Origin: Lineus longissimus
Lineage: Eukaryota; Nemertea; Pilidiophora; Heteronemertea; Lineidae
Length of the DNA stretch: 64,000 bases
NCBI RefSeq assembly: GCF_910592395.1
Contig: NC_088308.1
Location: 5,347,001-5,411,000, forward strand
Direction: 5' to 3'
Below, piece by piece: positions 1 to 31,039 of the stretch (positions within the stretch are counted from its first letter, which is position 1; each line of letters begins with the position of its first letter). The position numbers were made by a program, and so were the translations under genes. The notes under the pieces were generated by a model, which worked only from the letters and a program-made list of their open reading frames with translations, was not told the origin of the DNA and made no database searches.

Positions 1-1620
1 CTAACCGCAAAATCAGTTCAGTCAAGTTGGTGCTTTGAGCAATGACAGGGAAGCGAGGGTGTCACAACTGGACATCTCCTTCTTAGTCTAGTCGCAGATA
101 TGAAGCTAAAAGACTTACAAGTGGGGACTTCTCTTTTTTTAAAGGAATCGATGCCGTCATTCTGATCAACTACAACTGTCTCTTCACACGCATAAAGTAG
201 TTGTGGTAATATTTTGTCATTAGCACCTCTGAAGGTTGCCGTGACAACGCCTGACAACATCACACCAAAAATATGACAGGTTTCCGTGATATAAATTGAT
301 TTTATTGCAACCCTGTCAACTAAATCTTTGTGCTGACAATCAGAGGCCCAATAATGATGCCAATGTCTTCAACATCGCTGCCGATAAGCTTACTTTGGAA
401 ACACTCTATATTCATGATGTCCTTGTCGCTCGCATGCACCTGGGTTGTGAACGTGACTAAAGAAGCACTGTAAAGACGTGCGTGAAGATGATTTCAGTGG
501 AGGAATGTGTTTACATTCTTCTGGGGGGGGGGGGGGGGGGGTGTGAAAGCGGACTCTCTTAGATCATGTCTTATGCTAGCTCAAAGCCTGGGTTGAAGAT
601 ACTGTTGAAGTCTGCAGTGGTCTGCATAGCATCGGACAGTCAGTGCCAATGCACCAAACTAGCCTTACAGATGATCTAAGTCTTCATTTGGCCATTTGTT
701 GGATATTCACTGTCTGAAGTGTTAATCTCATCTCAATGAACATGTTCCTGTGGCCCATATACTTGAGTTTGATTGACGATTCTTCAGGCATGTTTACTCA
801 CACTTTACCATATTTAGGTTGAGCTACTTCATGATGATAAGAAATGATTACTATACTTGTGGGTGGAACTGGAACTAGTTCAGTATACAGGATGTCTCAA
901 AAGGTTCCGCTGGGATTCCTTGCCAAAAGTTATAACACTACAGGTTTTTAATGCCTCAAGTTTAAAGTGACAATTTTTGTTCCCAGTCTGAACACAGAAT
1001 GCAACTGCCCCTCAAAGTCAAAAATTTCCACAGTAAAAGGGGCCTTTATGCATTAGCTAGGGAGGCAAACTCGCCAGTGGATCTCAGTTTGATTTTTGTA
1101 GTTTGACCAGCTGTTCAATTGAACCACAATCAACCGCCTACCCGTTTCAGCAACTCTTCCTTAACTTGAGAAGATAGCGAGTAGCCATGGAAACGGAAAG
1201 CAATATGAAGGTGTAGGAGGATTGTGGGCGTCATGACATTGATATGCCATCATTTCTAAATAATACAAAAGGATTTAGCCTTTCCTCGTTTTATTGTGGT
1301 CCTTTGGTTCGGTTAGTTGAGGGAGGCAGGCCTACATTAGTGATGCCAAAAGAAGAACCATGCCTTTTATTGTCATGTGTCCCCTTTGATCAGGGAGTTG
1401 TTGGTGAAAGGCCTCATATCCAACAATTTCAAGCGGCATTGGAGGCAGTTGACATTGTCAGACCCCCCCCCCCCCTCCATTGCCATGACTATTTATTGAA
1501 AAAATTCCTTCCAAAGTCATCAAATCAAAGTCTCAAATCAAAGTCTGATTTGAAGTTTAGTTTTCAAATTTTTGAACAAACCAAGTAGGCCTTAGGAAAA
1601 GAAATGTTATATGTCAGAGT
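1..1620. other. Non-coding stretch, no gene recognised
   Basis: No open frame here resembles a known protein. The stretch holds a long G run near 523-541 and a C run near 1463-1476, both typical of simple-sequence slippage. It may be intron or upstream sequence of the Rab gene whose 3' exons begin at 5193. I looked for a P-loop (GxxxxGKT) exon here and did not find one. Confidence 0.5.
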
Positions 1621-1621
1621 T

Positions 1622-1673
1622 TTTAGCTCACCTTAGCAGAGGTGAGCTTATCCCATACCGTGGCGTCCGTCGT

Positions 1674-1711
<38 letters not shown>

Positions 1712-2640
1712 CGTCGTCCGTTAGCAGGGCACGTTTCGTAACTGTTAGAGCTATTGAGTTGAAACTTGGTACACATGTACCCTTATGTAATGACACCTTG
1801 GAGACCAAGTTTCAGTCCGATTCGTTTCATGGTTTGGCCACCAGGGGGCCAAACGTTAAAAGTGAAAATATGCAATATCTCCCTTAATAGTAGTCGGGAA
1901 ATTTTGAAAAAAATATGGTAGGTACTTCTAGCAAAGGTGCATCATATATCCTCCGGGTTTTTGATTTGACCTCCTTTTCAAGGTCACAGAGGTCAAATGG
2001 TGTAAATTGGCCGTTAGGATGTAACGATGGCACGTTTCTAAACTGCAATGACTATTGATACCAAATTTGGTACACATTTACCCCTTAGTCAGGTGATCTC
2101 AGGGACCGAAGTTTGGTCCAATATGATTCACCACTTGACCACCAGGGGGCAAAATCCAAAAACCTTAAAAATGTGATAATTCCTTAACATCTTGCCCGAT
2201 TGCCACCAATTTGATATCATGGGTACATCTAACCACCATACAGTATATGTCACACAGGTTTTTAATTTGACCTTCTTGTCAAGGTCACAGAGGTCAAATG
2301 ACGTAAATTCGCCGTCAGGACGTAACTATGGCACGTTTCTTAACTGCAATGACTATTGATCACAAATTAAGTACACATGTACCCTTTGGTCAGGTGATCT
2401 CAGGTACCGAAGTTTGGTGCGATCTGATTTGCCGTTTGGCCTCCAGGGAGGGGGCCAAATCCTAAATTCATCAAAATGCCATTATTCCTAGTACCCGATT
2501 GGCACCAATTTTATATCATAGGTACATCTAATTCTAACAACCATTCAATGTATCACCCGGGTCTTCTTTGATTTGACCAACTTTTCAAGGTCACAGAGGT
2601 CGAATGTACTGTAAATTGGCCATTTTGGGGAAATTGTAAT
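1622..2640. repeat. Dispersed repeat with terminal hairpin, (GTC)n and ~300-bp internal monomers
   Basis: The element opens with a short hairpin (AGCTCACC, loop, GGTGAGCT) at about 1625-1649, followed by a GTC/CGT trinucleotide tract to about 1720. It continues as about three diverged monomers of roughly 300 bp, each with GGCACGTTTC, a stretch like TTGGTACACATxTACCC, a CCACCAGGGGGCCAAA-like block and CAAGGTCACAGAGGTCAAATG. Monomer landmarks lie near 1729, 2029 and 2331. The first ~145 bp recur almost exactly at 63856-64000. Both strands of the trinucleotide tract are open and give arginine runs, which are artefacts and not genes. It is probably a non-autonomous transposable element; the class is not certain. 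Confidence 0.85.
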
Positions 2641-4843
2641 TGCTTGGACCTACATCAAACCTAACACTACATGACACAATACCATGCTCTTTATCCATCT
2701 TTCCTCCACATGAGGTGAGCACAATGGCCCTGGCCATTTCATTCATCAATAAAGGCATGAGTTCCCAAGTGAAATACCAAGGTTCAACCACTTAGGATTA
2801 CTTTCTGTTGCTCGTGAATTTAAGCTATGAAGTGTTCTCAGATTCATAATCTGAGTTTTGGAGATTAATTTTATATTTTTGTAGATTTCAAATCCTTATA
2901 TGAAAATGATTTAGAACAGGAGTCAGGGAGATTAGAAGCTCTTTATGTGACAGTCTCTGGAAGTCTTAAGGGAGTATGTTCGGTCAATGTCCGTCCTCTA
3001 TATCATCAGCCTGAGATTCAGGTTCACTCCTCGTCAGTGATATTGAGAGGCAGAGTACATGTATATTGAAAACCACTGGTTAAACCAGGATGCTTCATCA
3101 TTGACGAAAAATTTTATTGTACAGTATAAGGATGAAAACGTCCATGTGTTTGTTTTCCTAGGAAACTTCAGCAATCTTTTATTGTTTGTTGTATCTTAAT
3201 AATCAGTGCAGAATTGCTTTTGGGTATTTCTCTGTCTTCCCTTATACAATAACACACAAGACAGTCGTGTCTACTGACCTCCGGACATGTCTCTCATATC
3301 CACCAAGTCTTCCTATGGACAAGCACTTTCAAAGGAAATGGTATCTCCCACACCGTTTGTTTTATGCTGAAAGGCTTCTATTGAGGAATCCTAATGGGTG
3401 AAGAAATGTCCTCAGGAAGTGAGTTGGGCTTCTTTGTAGATTCGTCATTAGAGGTCCGTTTTGTTCTCTAAGATGAGCAGTAAACTCAGCAGTATATGAT
3501 GCTGTTGACTACCGGACTAAAAAAGTTCCTGAAATCTTTGGACTCCACAGGTTTCCCTAGTGATCATTTCAGCCCTTCTCATTTCATATTAGAAGGGAAG
3601 TGAGTTTAACCTGTCCTGCTGAAGAAAGACCCTGTGCTACTGATTCCCGATAAGCAAGATTCTCTGCTTGAAGTGAATTTTGTGCAAGCAATTAACTGCT
3701 CCTACATTTCCCTCGCCTCCATGGGTATCAAAGCAATTGATGCATCGGGTCATTTCTATGGAATTTCCTTGCAGAGGGTTTCTGAATGGATCCTTATTGT
3801 CTTCATGTTCCGGAGGCTGTCGATTCTAGCTAAATCTGATCTGCGCCAGAGGTATCTTTAACAGGAAATGAGAAGGAACATTTTGGTGGGCGTTGAAGCT
3901 ATAGAAGTAGGCTAAACCGCTGATCGCACAATATCGCTATAATCAGACATGCCAGAAGCCATATAATGCTTCTCCTGAACCCCGCTGAACTTGGAGCATC
4001 TACTATAAATCCGACATTGATTTTTTTCTGCCCGACCATGCGTCCCGAAAAAAGACCATTCTCCCTCTTATGTATGGTACTCGGTGAACAAAGATTGTAT
4101 GGGGGAAATGAGCAAAGCGTTTTTATGCTCATGAGACCTGTTTGACTCTCCCCTCGTGTATTAATCCGATATCGTAACTCATCTGTATGCTGGGTTGATT
4201 GCGTCTTTCACGCCTGTGTGGGTTTAATTCACTTCACCGGTCTATGGCAACCAGTTTATTTTATCAATGTTAAGATTAGGTTTCCCCACCCACAGCCAGT
4301 TCATGCAGTGAAGGCTGCCTTTTCATATTTGGACTTCTGATAAAACTTGTCATCAGTGCAAGGAAGAAAAATCATATTTCATTGTTATTTCACCAGATAT
4401 TACTTACATTCAGACCACACACTGACACAGAATTCACAAGAGTAACCTTAGTTCAGTTGCCTTCTCGTCATTTTTTAAAATCGCATATCAAACCGTCTCA
4501 GTATTATGTGTTGTCTTTTGTGTATTTGTATCCCTTAATTACGGATCCCTCCAATTAAACCGATGTGTAGAGTTCCAAGTGGCTGGCGTTGTGTAAATGT
4601 TGGCTTGAATATTCATTCAAACAAAATGGTTGTTTCCCCCAAGTGTCCTCAGCGATTTATAATTGATGGGTAAATGTCAATTATAACACATGAATGTTTG
4701 TCTAGGGGTTCATAGCTAATGCAAGTATCCATCATGTGCTAATAAACTGAATTGTTTTTGCAATTAGATGGCTTTGTTCAAGCAGAGTGTGTCATGTGGC
4801 CCTGAAGGGATATTACCAGATTTGTTGAGATATCCATGGAATA
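2641..4843. other. Non-coding stretch, nothing recognised
   Basis: I see no exon with protein similarity and no clear repeat. Short open frames are present but do not resemble known families. The stretch probably belongs to an intron or the upstream region of the Rab gene. Confidence 0.45.
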
Positions 4844-5065
4844 TATGTGACCCGCTCTACCAAAACTAGGCGCTTGTCGCATCTGAACTTGACAGGTTGA
4901 TACGGACTTGTTGTTCATTTCCCTAGATCTTTTGTGAAATGTGACCAAATCAGTTTGTAATAGATTTCACAAAAGGTCTACAATAGGGAAGTGAACAACA
5001 AGTCCGTATCAACCTGTCGAGTTCAGATGCGACAAGCGCCAATTTTTTGTAGAGCGAGTCACATA
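4844..5065. mobile_element. MITE-like near-palindrome flanked by TA
   Basis: Two arms of roughly 90-100 bp are inverted copies of each other. The left end reads TGTGACCCGCTCTAC and the right end is the complement of TGTGACTCGCTCTAC. The internal blocks around ACGGACTTGTTGTTCA and GATGCGACAAGCGCC pair as well. TA dinucleotides flank both ends, as expected for Tc1/mariner-type target duplication. There is no coding capacity. It lies just upstream of the Rab exon at 5193. Confidence 0.85.
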
Positions 5066-5192
5066 TGCAAAAAGATTGTTGGCATTGACTGGAAATGTAG
5101 TAATTGGTCCATCAGCTGCCCAATGGACAAATTTAAATTTTGAGACTTTAATTTCATCTTTATGAGTTACCTTCTTTTTGTCTTAATTTCAG

Positions 5193-24696
<19,504 letters not shown>

Positions 24697-27600
24697 CAAT
24701 ATACCAATCAAAGTGCATGCGGTGGTGACGTTACAATGTACTTCTTCAGTTCTTCTTCTGGTCATTCTATCAGCATGGTTGCCATGTTGGTGCTATCCGC
24801 AGGAAAACAGATGTGCTCAGTCCTAGATATGTTGTGATTTGAAACTATGAGAACACCATGCCTGTTCATTGATGTCTGATAACTTAATCAGGCCTACCTA
24901 GCTCCTGCCTGTAATTCTCCCTTGAAAAACTGGGAACTAATCCTGTCAAGGCAACTTCTTTTAAGAGTCGGGTAATATTCCTCCCAGTTTAGCCCTTGAG
25001 GAGTAGGCATGGTGTTTTCTCAATGAGGTTGAAGGGCAATCCTTCTTCTAATCCCTAGACAAAATTTAGAATCTGCGCTTTGCTCTTCCCCAAGTAGAAC
25101 CAATATGGCTCTGATGGATTTCCAATTGAAGTTTCAAGGGAAGAGAAACTTCTAAGGATGCAAGTGAGATATGTGCTGTAAGTGTGGACATTGATGGTCA
25201 ACCTAAAATCGACTGAACTCTGCCATTGTGCTGGACCTTTATTTGTCCCTTTAGGGGGATTGGTACCCCAGTCACAGGACATGTCAAGCAATTAAAATTC
25301 AGTGACTGTATTGTGTTTATTTGCTACTTGCCGACTATCGGGCATCAGACATTACAGAGCAAGCCATCAGGATTGATTGTTCCGAGTTGAGGAAAGTTTA
25401 ACTCCTCTGACTGTAGTCCAAGGCATGTCTCCTCATGGATTTCAGTGTTAAACGTTGCATTTCTTTAGTGCATTTGTTGTCACGAGGACAATTCTACTGA
25501 CTAAGGTGAGAAAATCTGATTATGGGTTTTCAAATTGACCAGTTGTACAATAATCTGCACACATCCATACTTTTCTTCAACCAGGACTTGTTTTAAAAAA
25601 GAATTGAATATCATATTTGTTATTCACTGAGAGAGAATGACTTTACTCTGACATCTGTTCTCGCCATGACTTTTTTTGCAGAAGTCATTGAAAGCTATTG
25701 GTTGATAAAGCCAAATTGAGGCTGGCTAGATGACACTCCTGCGTGTGAGCAAGATGGGGACTTTGGAATTGTTGGTCTTTAGGAATATCGGGTGGGCTAT
25801 GATTACAACAGTAGTTTTTTGTTATAGTTTCATGTAAATACAGATATTTATTGGCTCTAATAAAGAGTATAATTGACATATCATTGTTTCTATAAAAAAT
25901 TTGGCTATTATATGTTATCATTGAATTTTTCTATTCGTTCTAGCCTTGGATTCTATCAGAGTTGTTAAATTTCAGGAATTGATAGCAAGTTATTTGGGAA
26001 TACAGATAATTTTGTATGTGTTGATCAACAATTTAGCCCTCCTGGTGAAAGGTGAAAGACCACATAAATTTAGGGTACTTTTATAGCCCATGTTATGTGA
26101 TGGCAGTGTGATGTGAGTAAAGGCAGAAACAAATGGCAAGCGAAAAACATCCAACTCCTTTATTCGTTTCTGAGTCGTAGGTAACAAGGGACAGGATAGT
26201 ACCAGAGATACTCACCAGACTGTGACCTGGTCAACCATGATAGACATGACACTCTTACCCAAAATGACCTGCCTGTCATGTCTATTTACCATAGATATGA
26301 TGGAGACCCATTCCATAGAATTGGCAGCAGACAGCATCAAAGGTAATGTAGTTTCTGGGAATGAAAGCTGGATGTTTCCAGCTTGTATTTGTTTCTGGTC
26401 AAGGCCACTTAATCTGGTGTTGTGATTTTATACTTATGGAAACTAGTACATTACATGTAGTATTGAGATTCATAGGTTGTGTACTTAAAAATAGAGTAGA
26501 TGTGATAATTGTAGACATTATATTTAGTTTCCGATGTTTAGCTTTGTATCATTAGGCATGAAATAATTGTGTATGAATGAAATATATATTTTTGGAAAAT
26601 GAAATTGACTTAATTTATTCCAAGGAATTATAGCCTGATCGGGCCGTGCATTAAAGCATTGAGATGATATAGAAATTCAAAAACTTGGTGATTACACATT
26701 TTGCACATTTAGGAGGTATCACTCTGGTACCAGTACTTAAATCCCTACCAGTTGCTTATTAATACAAAAGCCACTATCAATAGTTCAATTTTCTGCTGCA
26801 TCTTTCAGTTTGTGCATTAAAACTGGTGTCTTCTCGCATGATTTCCAATGGGATCTTTTTGGTTCATTGGAGTAAAATCTTATGTCAGAGCATAAAAAGT
26901 CTCGGTACACTATGCCTGATCAAATATGGGAGTTGGGGCATCATAATATGATAATAACCACTTTGTTTTCTTATCACCTTGCTATAATTGCGGACTTCGC
27001 CCTTAAAGAAAAATGTGTTTTCAAACCAATTTAGCGTTTTTTCGATCAAAAGATATGTATTTGTAGTGATTTACTTAATTTTATTGGATGAGTATGCCTT
27101 CTACTTTGCAAATGAATTGCCTTTGATATTCAAGTGCAACATTGATTATATATGTATATATTTTGTTAAATCATACAAGTGTTTGTGTACAAATCAGGAT
27201 AAATTGCATATGGAGCTATCGTGTGTACCTTATCCCCTAGTAAATGTAGGTGCTTGACGAAGGATTCCACCGAAAAAAGATCTATTTAACAGGCTTAAAT
27301 TAACTTCCCAAGTTTGAAAAATGTCTTTGAAATTGATTGTAATTATTGCTTTGTTGCACCAGGTGCCCTTTTTTCAAACCTGGATCTGCCCATTTATTTT
27401 GTTATACATATATGTTACAGAATTAAAGATATGTGTGGTTGCATCTTTTGATGGCCCTTTGTTATGTTTTGGCCAAAATAAATCGGTGAGTAAGGATGAA
27501 GAAAGCTTCAGATATTATGTGATTTATTCTGAGTACCTCATTATAGTGCTGTGTATTCCAATGGTGTAGTGCCCAATTGAATCCCCTAGGAAGGGCAGTG

Positions 27601-28971
27601 AGTCACATGCCTCTTCAGGGCTCTACAGCATAGTTTTTGTTGCTAAAAGTTGCATGTGTTTTCATGCATTATTTTGTTTGTGCCGGACACTTACAAGGTT
27701 AAACTGTTGAGAGGCAAATCTGTTGGCAGTGTTGTTACAAACTCCATACAGACCCTGAAAGGGTACTTGACTCACTGATGTAGTTTATAGTACATTGCAG
27801 TGTGAGGGGAAAATAATATTGATACAGCTTACTTATACGGGGACATATAGAACAGCTGATTCATTACACTATGAACTTGATTAGACATGAAATCTGTCAC
27901 GAGATATCCAATACGCCATCCAACACTTGGTCAGCAGAAGCATTGAATGGTCCACGTTGTTTCCCAATTCATGTTTGATTGCCCTAATTCTGAATAATTT
28001 GCCGTATTTTTTGATTTGAGCAAATATTCTGTGATTCCTCCTCGTGAATTGATTTATAAAGTGATAGGTGTATGATGATGAAAAAATCGATTATAGTAGC
28101 CAAGATGTAGAAGTTAGACTTTAAAATGTAGAAATTTTGTACATAGTTATATAATTGTAATATACTGGTACTCAAAATAGTTCATTGTAGATATGTTTTT
28201 GTTGTTCGGCGGTATATTGTATACGGTACTTGGAATAATGAGTTTATAGTCCTTTTCACAAAAAAGTAACACTGCATCCTAAAAAGGCTAAAATTTCTGG
28301 AATATTCGGAATTCCAATTAAACTTGTTTGATTGAATGAAATGGCTTATTCTTGGTGATATTGTTCAATTCTAGCAAATTATTGTTAGATACGGGTCAGA
28401 CTTTGCAGTTTCAGATGAAATGTACCATTTTGTTCAACTGCTGCATTTTTTGTGTGAAATCATCAAAAATTTGATTGCCAGTTTTTGTGAAATGGACTAT
28501 TGATAGAGGCTTTTAGAGCTGATATGACCGGTATAACCTTCAGAAAACACTTTGGGCTCACAGTGTCGTGAATTAGCAGTATCTGCTGCGAAGAGGCCTA
28601 TAGGTTCAGTCAAAATAAGGCAAAGAGTCTATTCGGGTACAATTTCTGAATTTGGTTTCAGTTCTCTTTCTTTGTCCCCTCTTTGTTACATTGTAAATGG
28701 GAAAGTGTCAGTGCCCTCCTTTAATTGCCAGGGGAGCCACCTACTAAACAGAAGAGGAACTATTATTTGTAGACCCACATGCAGACATTTCTTCGTTTAT
28801 GAGGTGACCCCCTGGTATTTGTTTAAGGTGTGTGAATGCCCTTGTAGCCATCTAATAACAGAGGTTATTACCTCGATGTGAGAGAAAATTACTGACTTGT
28901 AACAAGAATGGATGTACAAATTAAGATAAAACATAAATAAAATTGTAATGCCAAAGTAAAGTTACAGATTT
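24697..28971. other. Rab 3' UTR and intergenic spacer
   Basis: AT-rich sequence after the Rab stop codon holds candidate AATAAA signals at 25859-25864 and 27477-27482. Open frames at 26988-27257, 27321-27569 and 28552-28881 have no recognisable domain. A run of about 16 C residues at 28988-29003 lies just before the next gene. Confidence 0.5.
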
Positions 28972-29034
28972 GTGTTAATCACTGAGACCCCCCCCCCCCC
29001 CCCGCCTTCATTCCACTTTTCAGATAAAACCAAG

Positions 29035-30215
29035 ATGGCAGCGACCGTAAACAGAAATGCTGTGTCTATTTTCATGCAGGTTTTCCGTCTTTTCCACAAA
29101 AATTCAGACAATCTAATGAAATATGTTTGCTACTGTAACCTGCATTGTACTTCTACTTTTGAGCAGGATGGTCAAAAGGGAATGAAAGGGCGTAAATTAA
29201 GCTCTCAGCTATGGTTGAAACGTCATATGGACGATCCTTACGTCAAGAGGGCACGTCTCAAAAACTACAGATGTAGAAGTGCATTCAAGCTGATCGAAAT
29301 TGATGACAGGTACAGGATTCTAAGGCCAGGTGGCTACGTGATTGACTGCGGTGCAGCGCCTGGATCATGGATGCAAGTTGCTGTGGAGAGAACAAGGGAT
29401 GTCTCAACTGGAGGTTTGCATGAATATGATATAAATTAAATGGACCCATCCACTCCAGATATGCATTCAACACCTATAGGATACCTGTATCCTCCCCGAG
29501 GCTTTGCATCCGCTTACACATCCCCTTATACTGGTATTAATGTACCTCCCGCCCTCCACTTGAACTTGTAGAAATATGACTGGAGTTGGGTATCTGAGTA
29601 ACATAACACTAATACTAATAGAGTCATGCATTGTTGACCGAAAAAACAACCTGTTGTGAATTTTTTGGTACAAGGATGCTCTACACATGTCATGGGATAG
29701 AACAGAGGCGTACATATCTTGTCCACAGATTGTTTTCCATCGCTTTTATTCAACCCCTTTATTTATTTTCAGGTCCACAACCTACACATTCAATTGCAAG
29801 AGTAATTGGTGTTGATATTATAGGATTTCCTCCAGTTGACGAAGCTAAAGCCTTTGCCAATTCCGATTTCACCTTACCAGAGACTCAAAAGACTATCCTG
29901 CAGTATTTACAGGGGAGAAAAGTTGATGCAGTATTGAGTGATATGGCCCCTAATGCTACCGGGCATAAAGCAATGGACCATGAAAACATTATTGATCTGT
30001 GTAAATCCGCTTTGAGATTCTCTCGGGCAGTGTTACGACCTGACGGTACGTTTTTGTGCAAAATATGGAAAGGTGGACTGGAAAAAGATTTTATGCAAGA
30101 GATTCAACAGTTTTTTAAATCTGTCAAGTTCGTGAAGCCTCTGGCTTCCAGAATGGACTCAGCAGAAGGTTATTTATTGTCAAGAGGTTACAAAGGATTA
30201 CCAGATAAAACCTGA
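29035..30215 (+). CDS. MRM2: MRM2-type mitochondrial rRNA 2'-O-methyltransferase (RrmJ/FtsJ family)
   Basis: Two exons, 29035-29413 and 29773-30215, join in phase to give 273 residues. The RrmJ fold is clear: the SAM loop VIDCGAAPGSW (about 102-112) and the catalytic tetrad K85 (RSAFKL), D183 (SDMAPN), K223 (CKIWKG) and E258 (SAEGYLL). Members transfer a methyl group from SAM to a ribose 2'-OH in rRNA; MRM2 modifies a uridine of the mitochondrial large rRNA. I assign MRM2 and not the nucleolar FTSJ3 or cytosolic FTSJ1 because the protein is short, has a basic leader that could target mitochondria, and has the KGRKLSSQLWLKRHMDDPYV entry segment. The chosen ATG has a good context (CAAGATGGC); Met50-type internal starts are less likely. 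AATAAA at 30355-30360 is a probable polyadenylation signal. Confidence 0.92.
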
Positions 30216-30354
30216 TTTTTTTATTGGCCACCCCTTATTCAACCAGGGGCGGGATTAAAATTTGTACAAGTCTTTAGTGTGTTTAATTGGACTGCCAGGA
30301 ATGATTTCTGGTGGTTAAAAGGATGTCACCACAAGAAGGATTTCTTTGGTGCTG

Positions 30355-30360
30355 AATAAA
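30355..30360 (+). promoter_or_regulatory. Probable polyadenylation signal of MRM2
   Basis: AATAAA lies 140 bp after the MRM2 stop codon and is the first such hexamer on that side. Confidence 0.55.
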
Positions 30361-31039
30361 AGATATGAAATTAAGCATGCTGTTCTTGTTGTCTTTTTGG
30401 AGAAGTAGCAATAGTGGGAATGCTGTGAACTGTTCATAGATGAGACAGTCAAAAGGGCCAGTAAAGAATTTTTTATTCATAGCCATTACTCTTGTTGGAC
30501 AACATCCCTGTCTCCAGAGACCCATCTTTACCAGGGAGGTTGTGACTTTGCAAAACCCATTAGACGGGTCCCTGCTCCCATCTCGTGGTACATATTCTGT
30601 CACATCAGGCCTATCAATGAGGCACTATATTGTTAGCAGTCCAATGGATGATAGATTTCTAGCCAATATCAATTTCATCTGTATTGTATTGGACTGCTAC
30701 CTAATACTGCCACCTTTTGGAAATCAAAAGTTTTAAGTTGAAAAAAAACTGTACCATTGGTATTTCTAAGGCCACTAATGATAGTCGCCATGTTGCGTGC
30801 CCCTAAGAATAAAACATCATAGCCGAATGGCGGCGCTAAAGAAGAATAAGGGGCCTCAAAAGTCCATCCTGGATGTAAAAGAAAGACTGACCCAACAACA
30901 ACATATTTGACGCATGCATTGTCAGTGTCGGTGAAAGACCATTGCAACGATTCGTGAGACTGAGATGCCCCCCTTTACAAATCCGAGTGCCTTCTGCCCG
31001 GTTAGAAAGAAATTCCACATATTCGACCAACCCAGCAGC
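30361..31039. other. Intergenic spacer upstream of POLR3E
   Basis: The stretch between the MRM2 polyadenylation signal and the POLR3E start has no recognised gene. The last 250 bases are less AT-rich and contain GCC/CCGAATGGCGGCG-type blocks (near 30823-30838), as expected of a housekeeping promoter. Confidence 0.45.

Noticed and set aside
1623-1887. Arginine-run open frames on both strands
   Set aside because: They are products of the GTC/CGT trinucleotide tract in a dispersed repeat, not genes.
2641-5192. Search for the Rab P-loop and switch I exons
   Set aside because: No GxxxxGKT or STVGIDF-like coding segment with splice borders was found here or in 1-2640, so the 5' exons are placed outside the window and not called.
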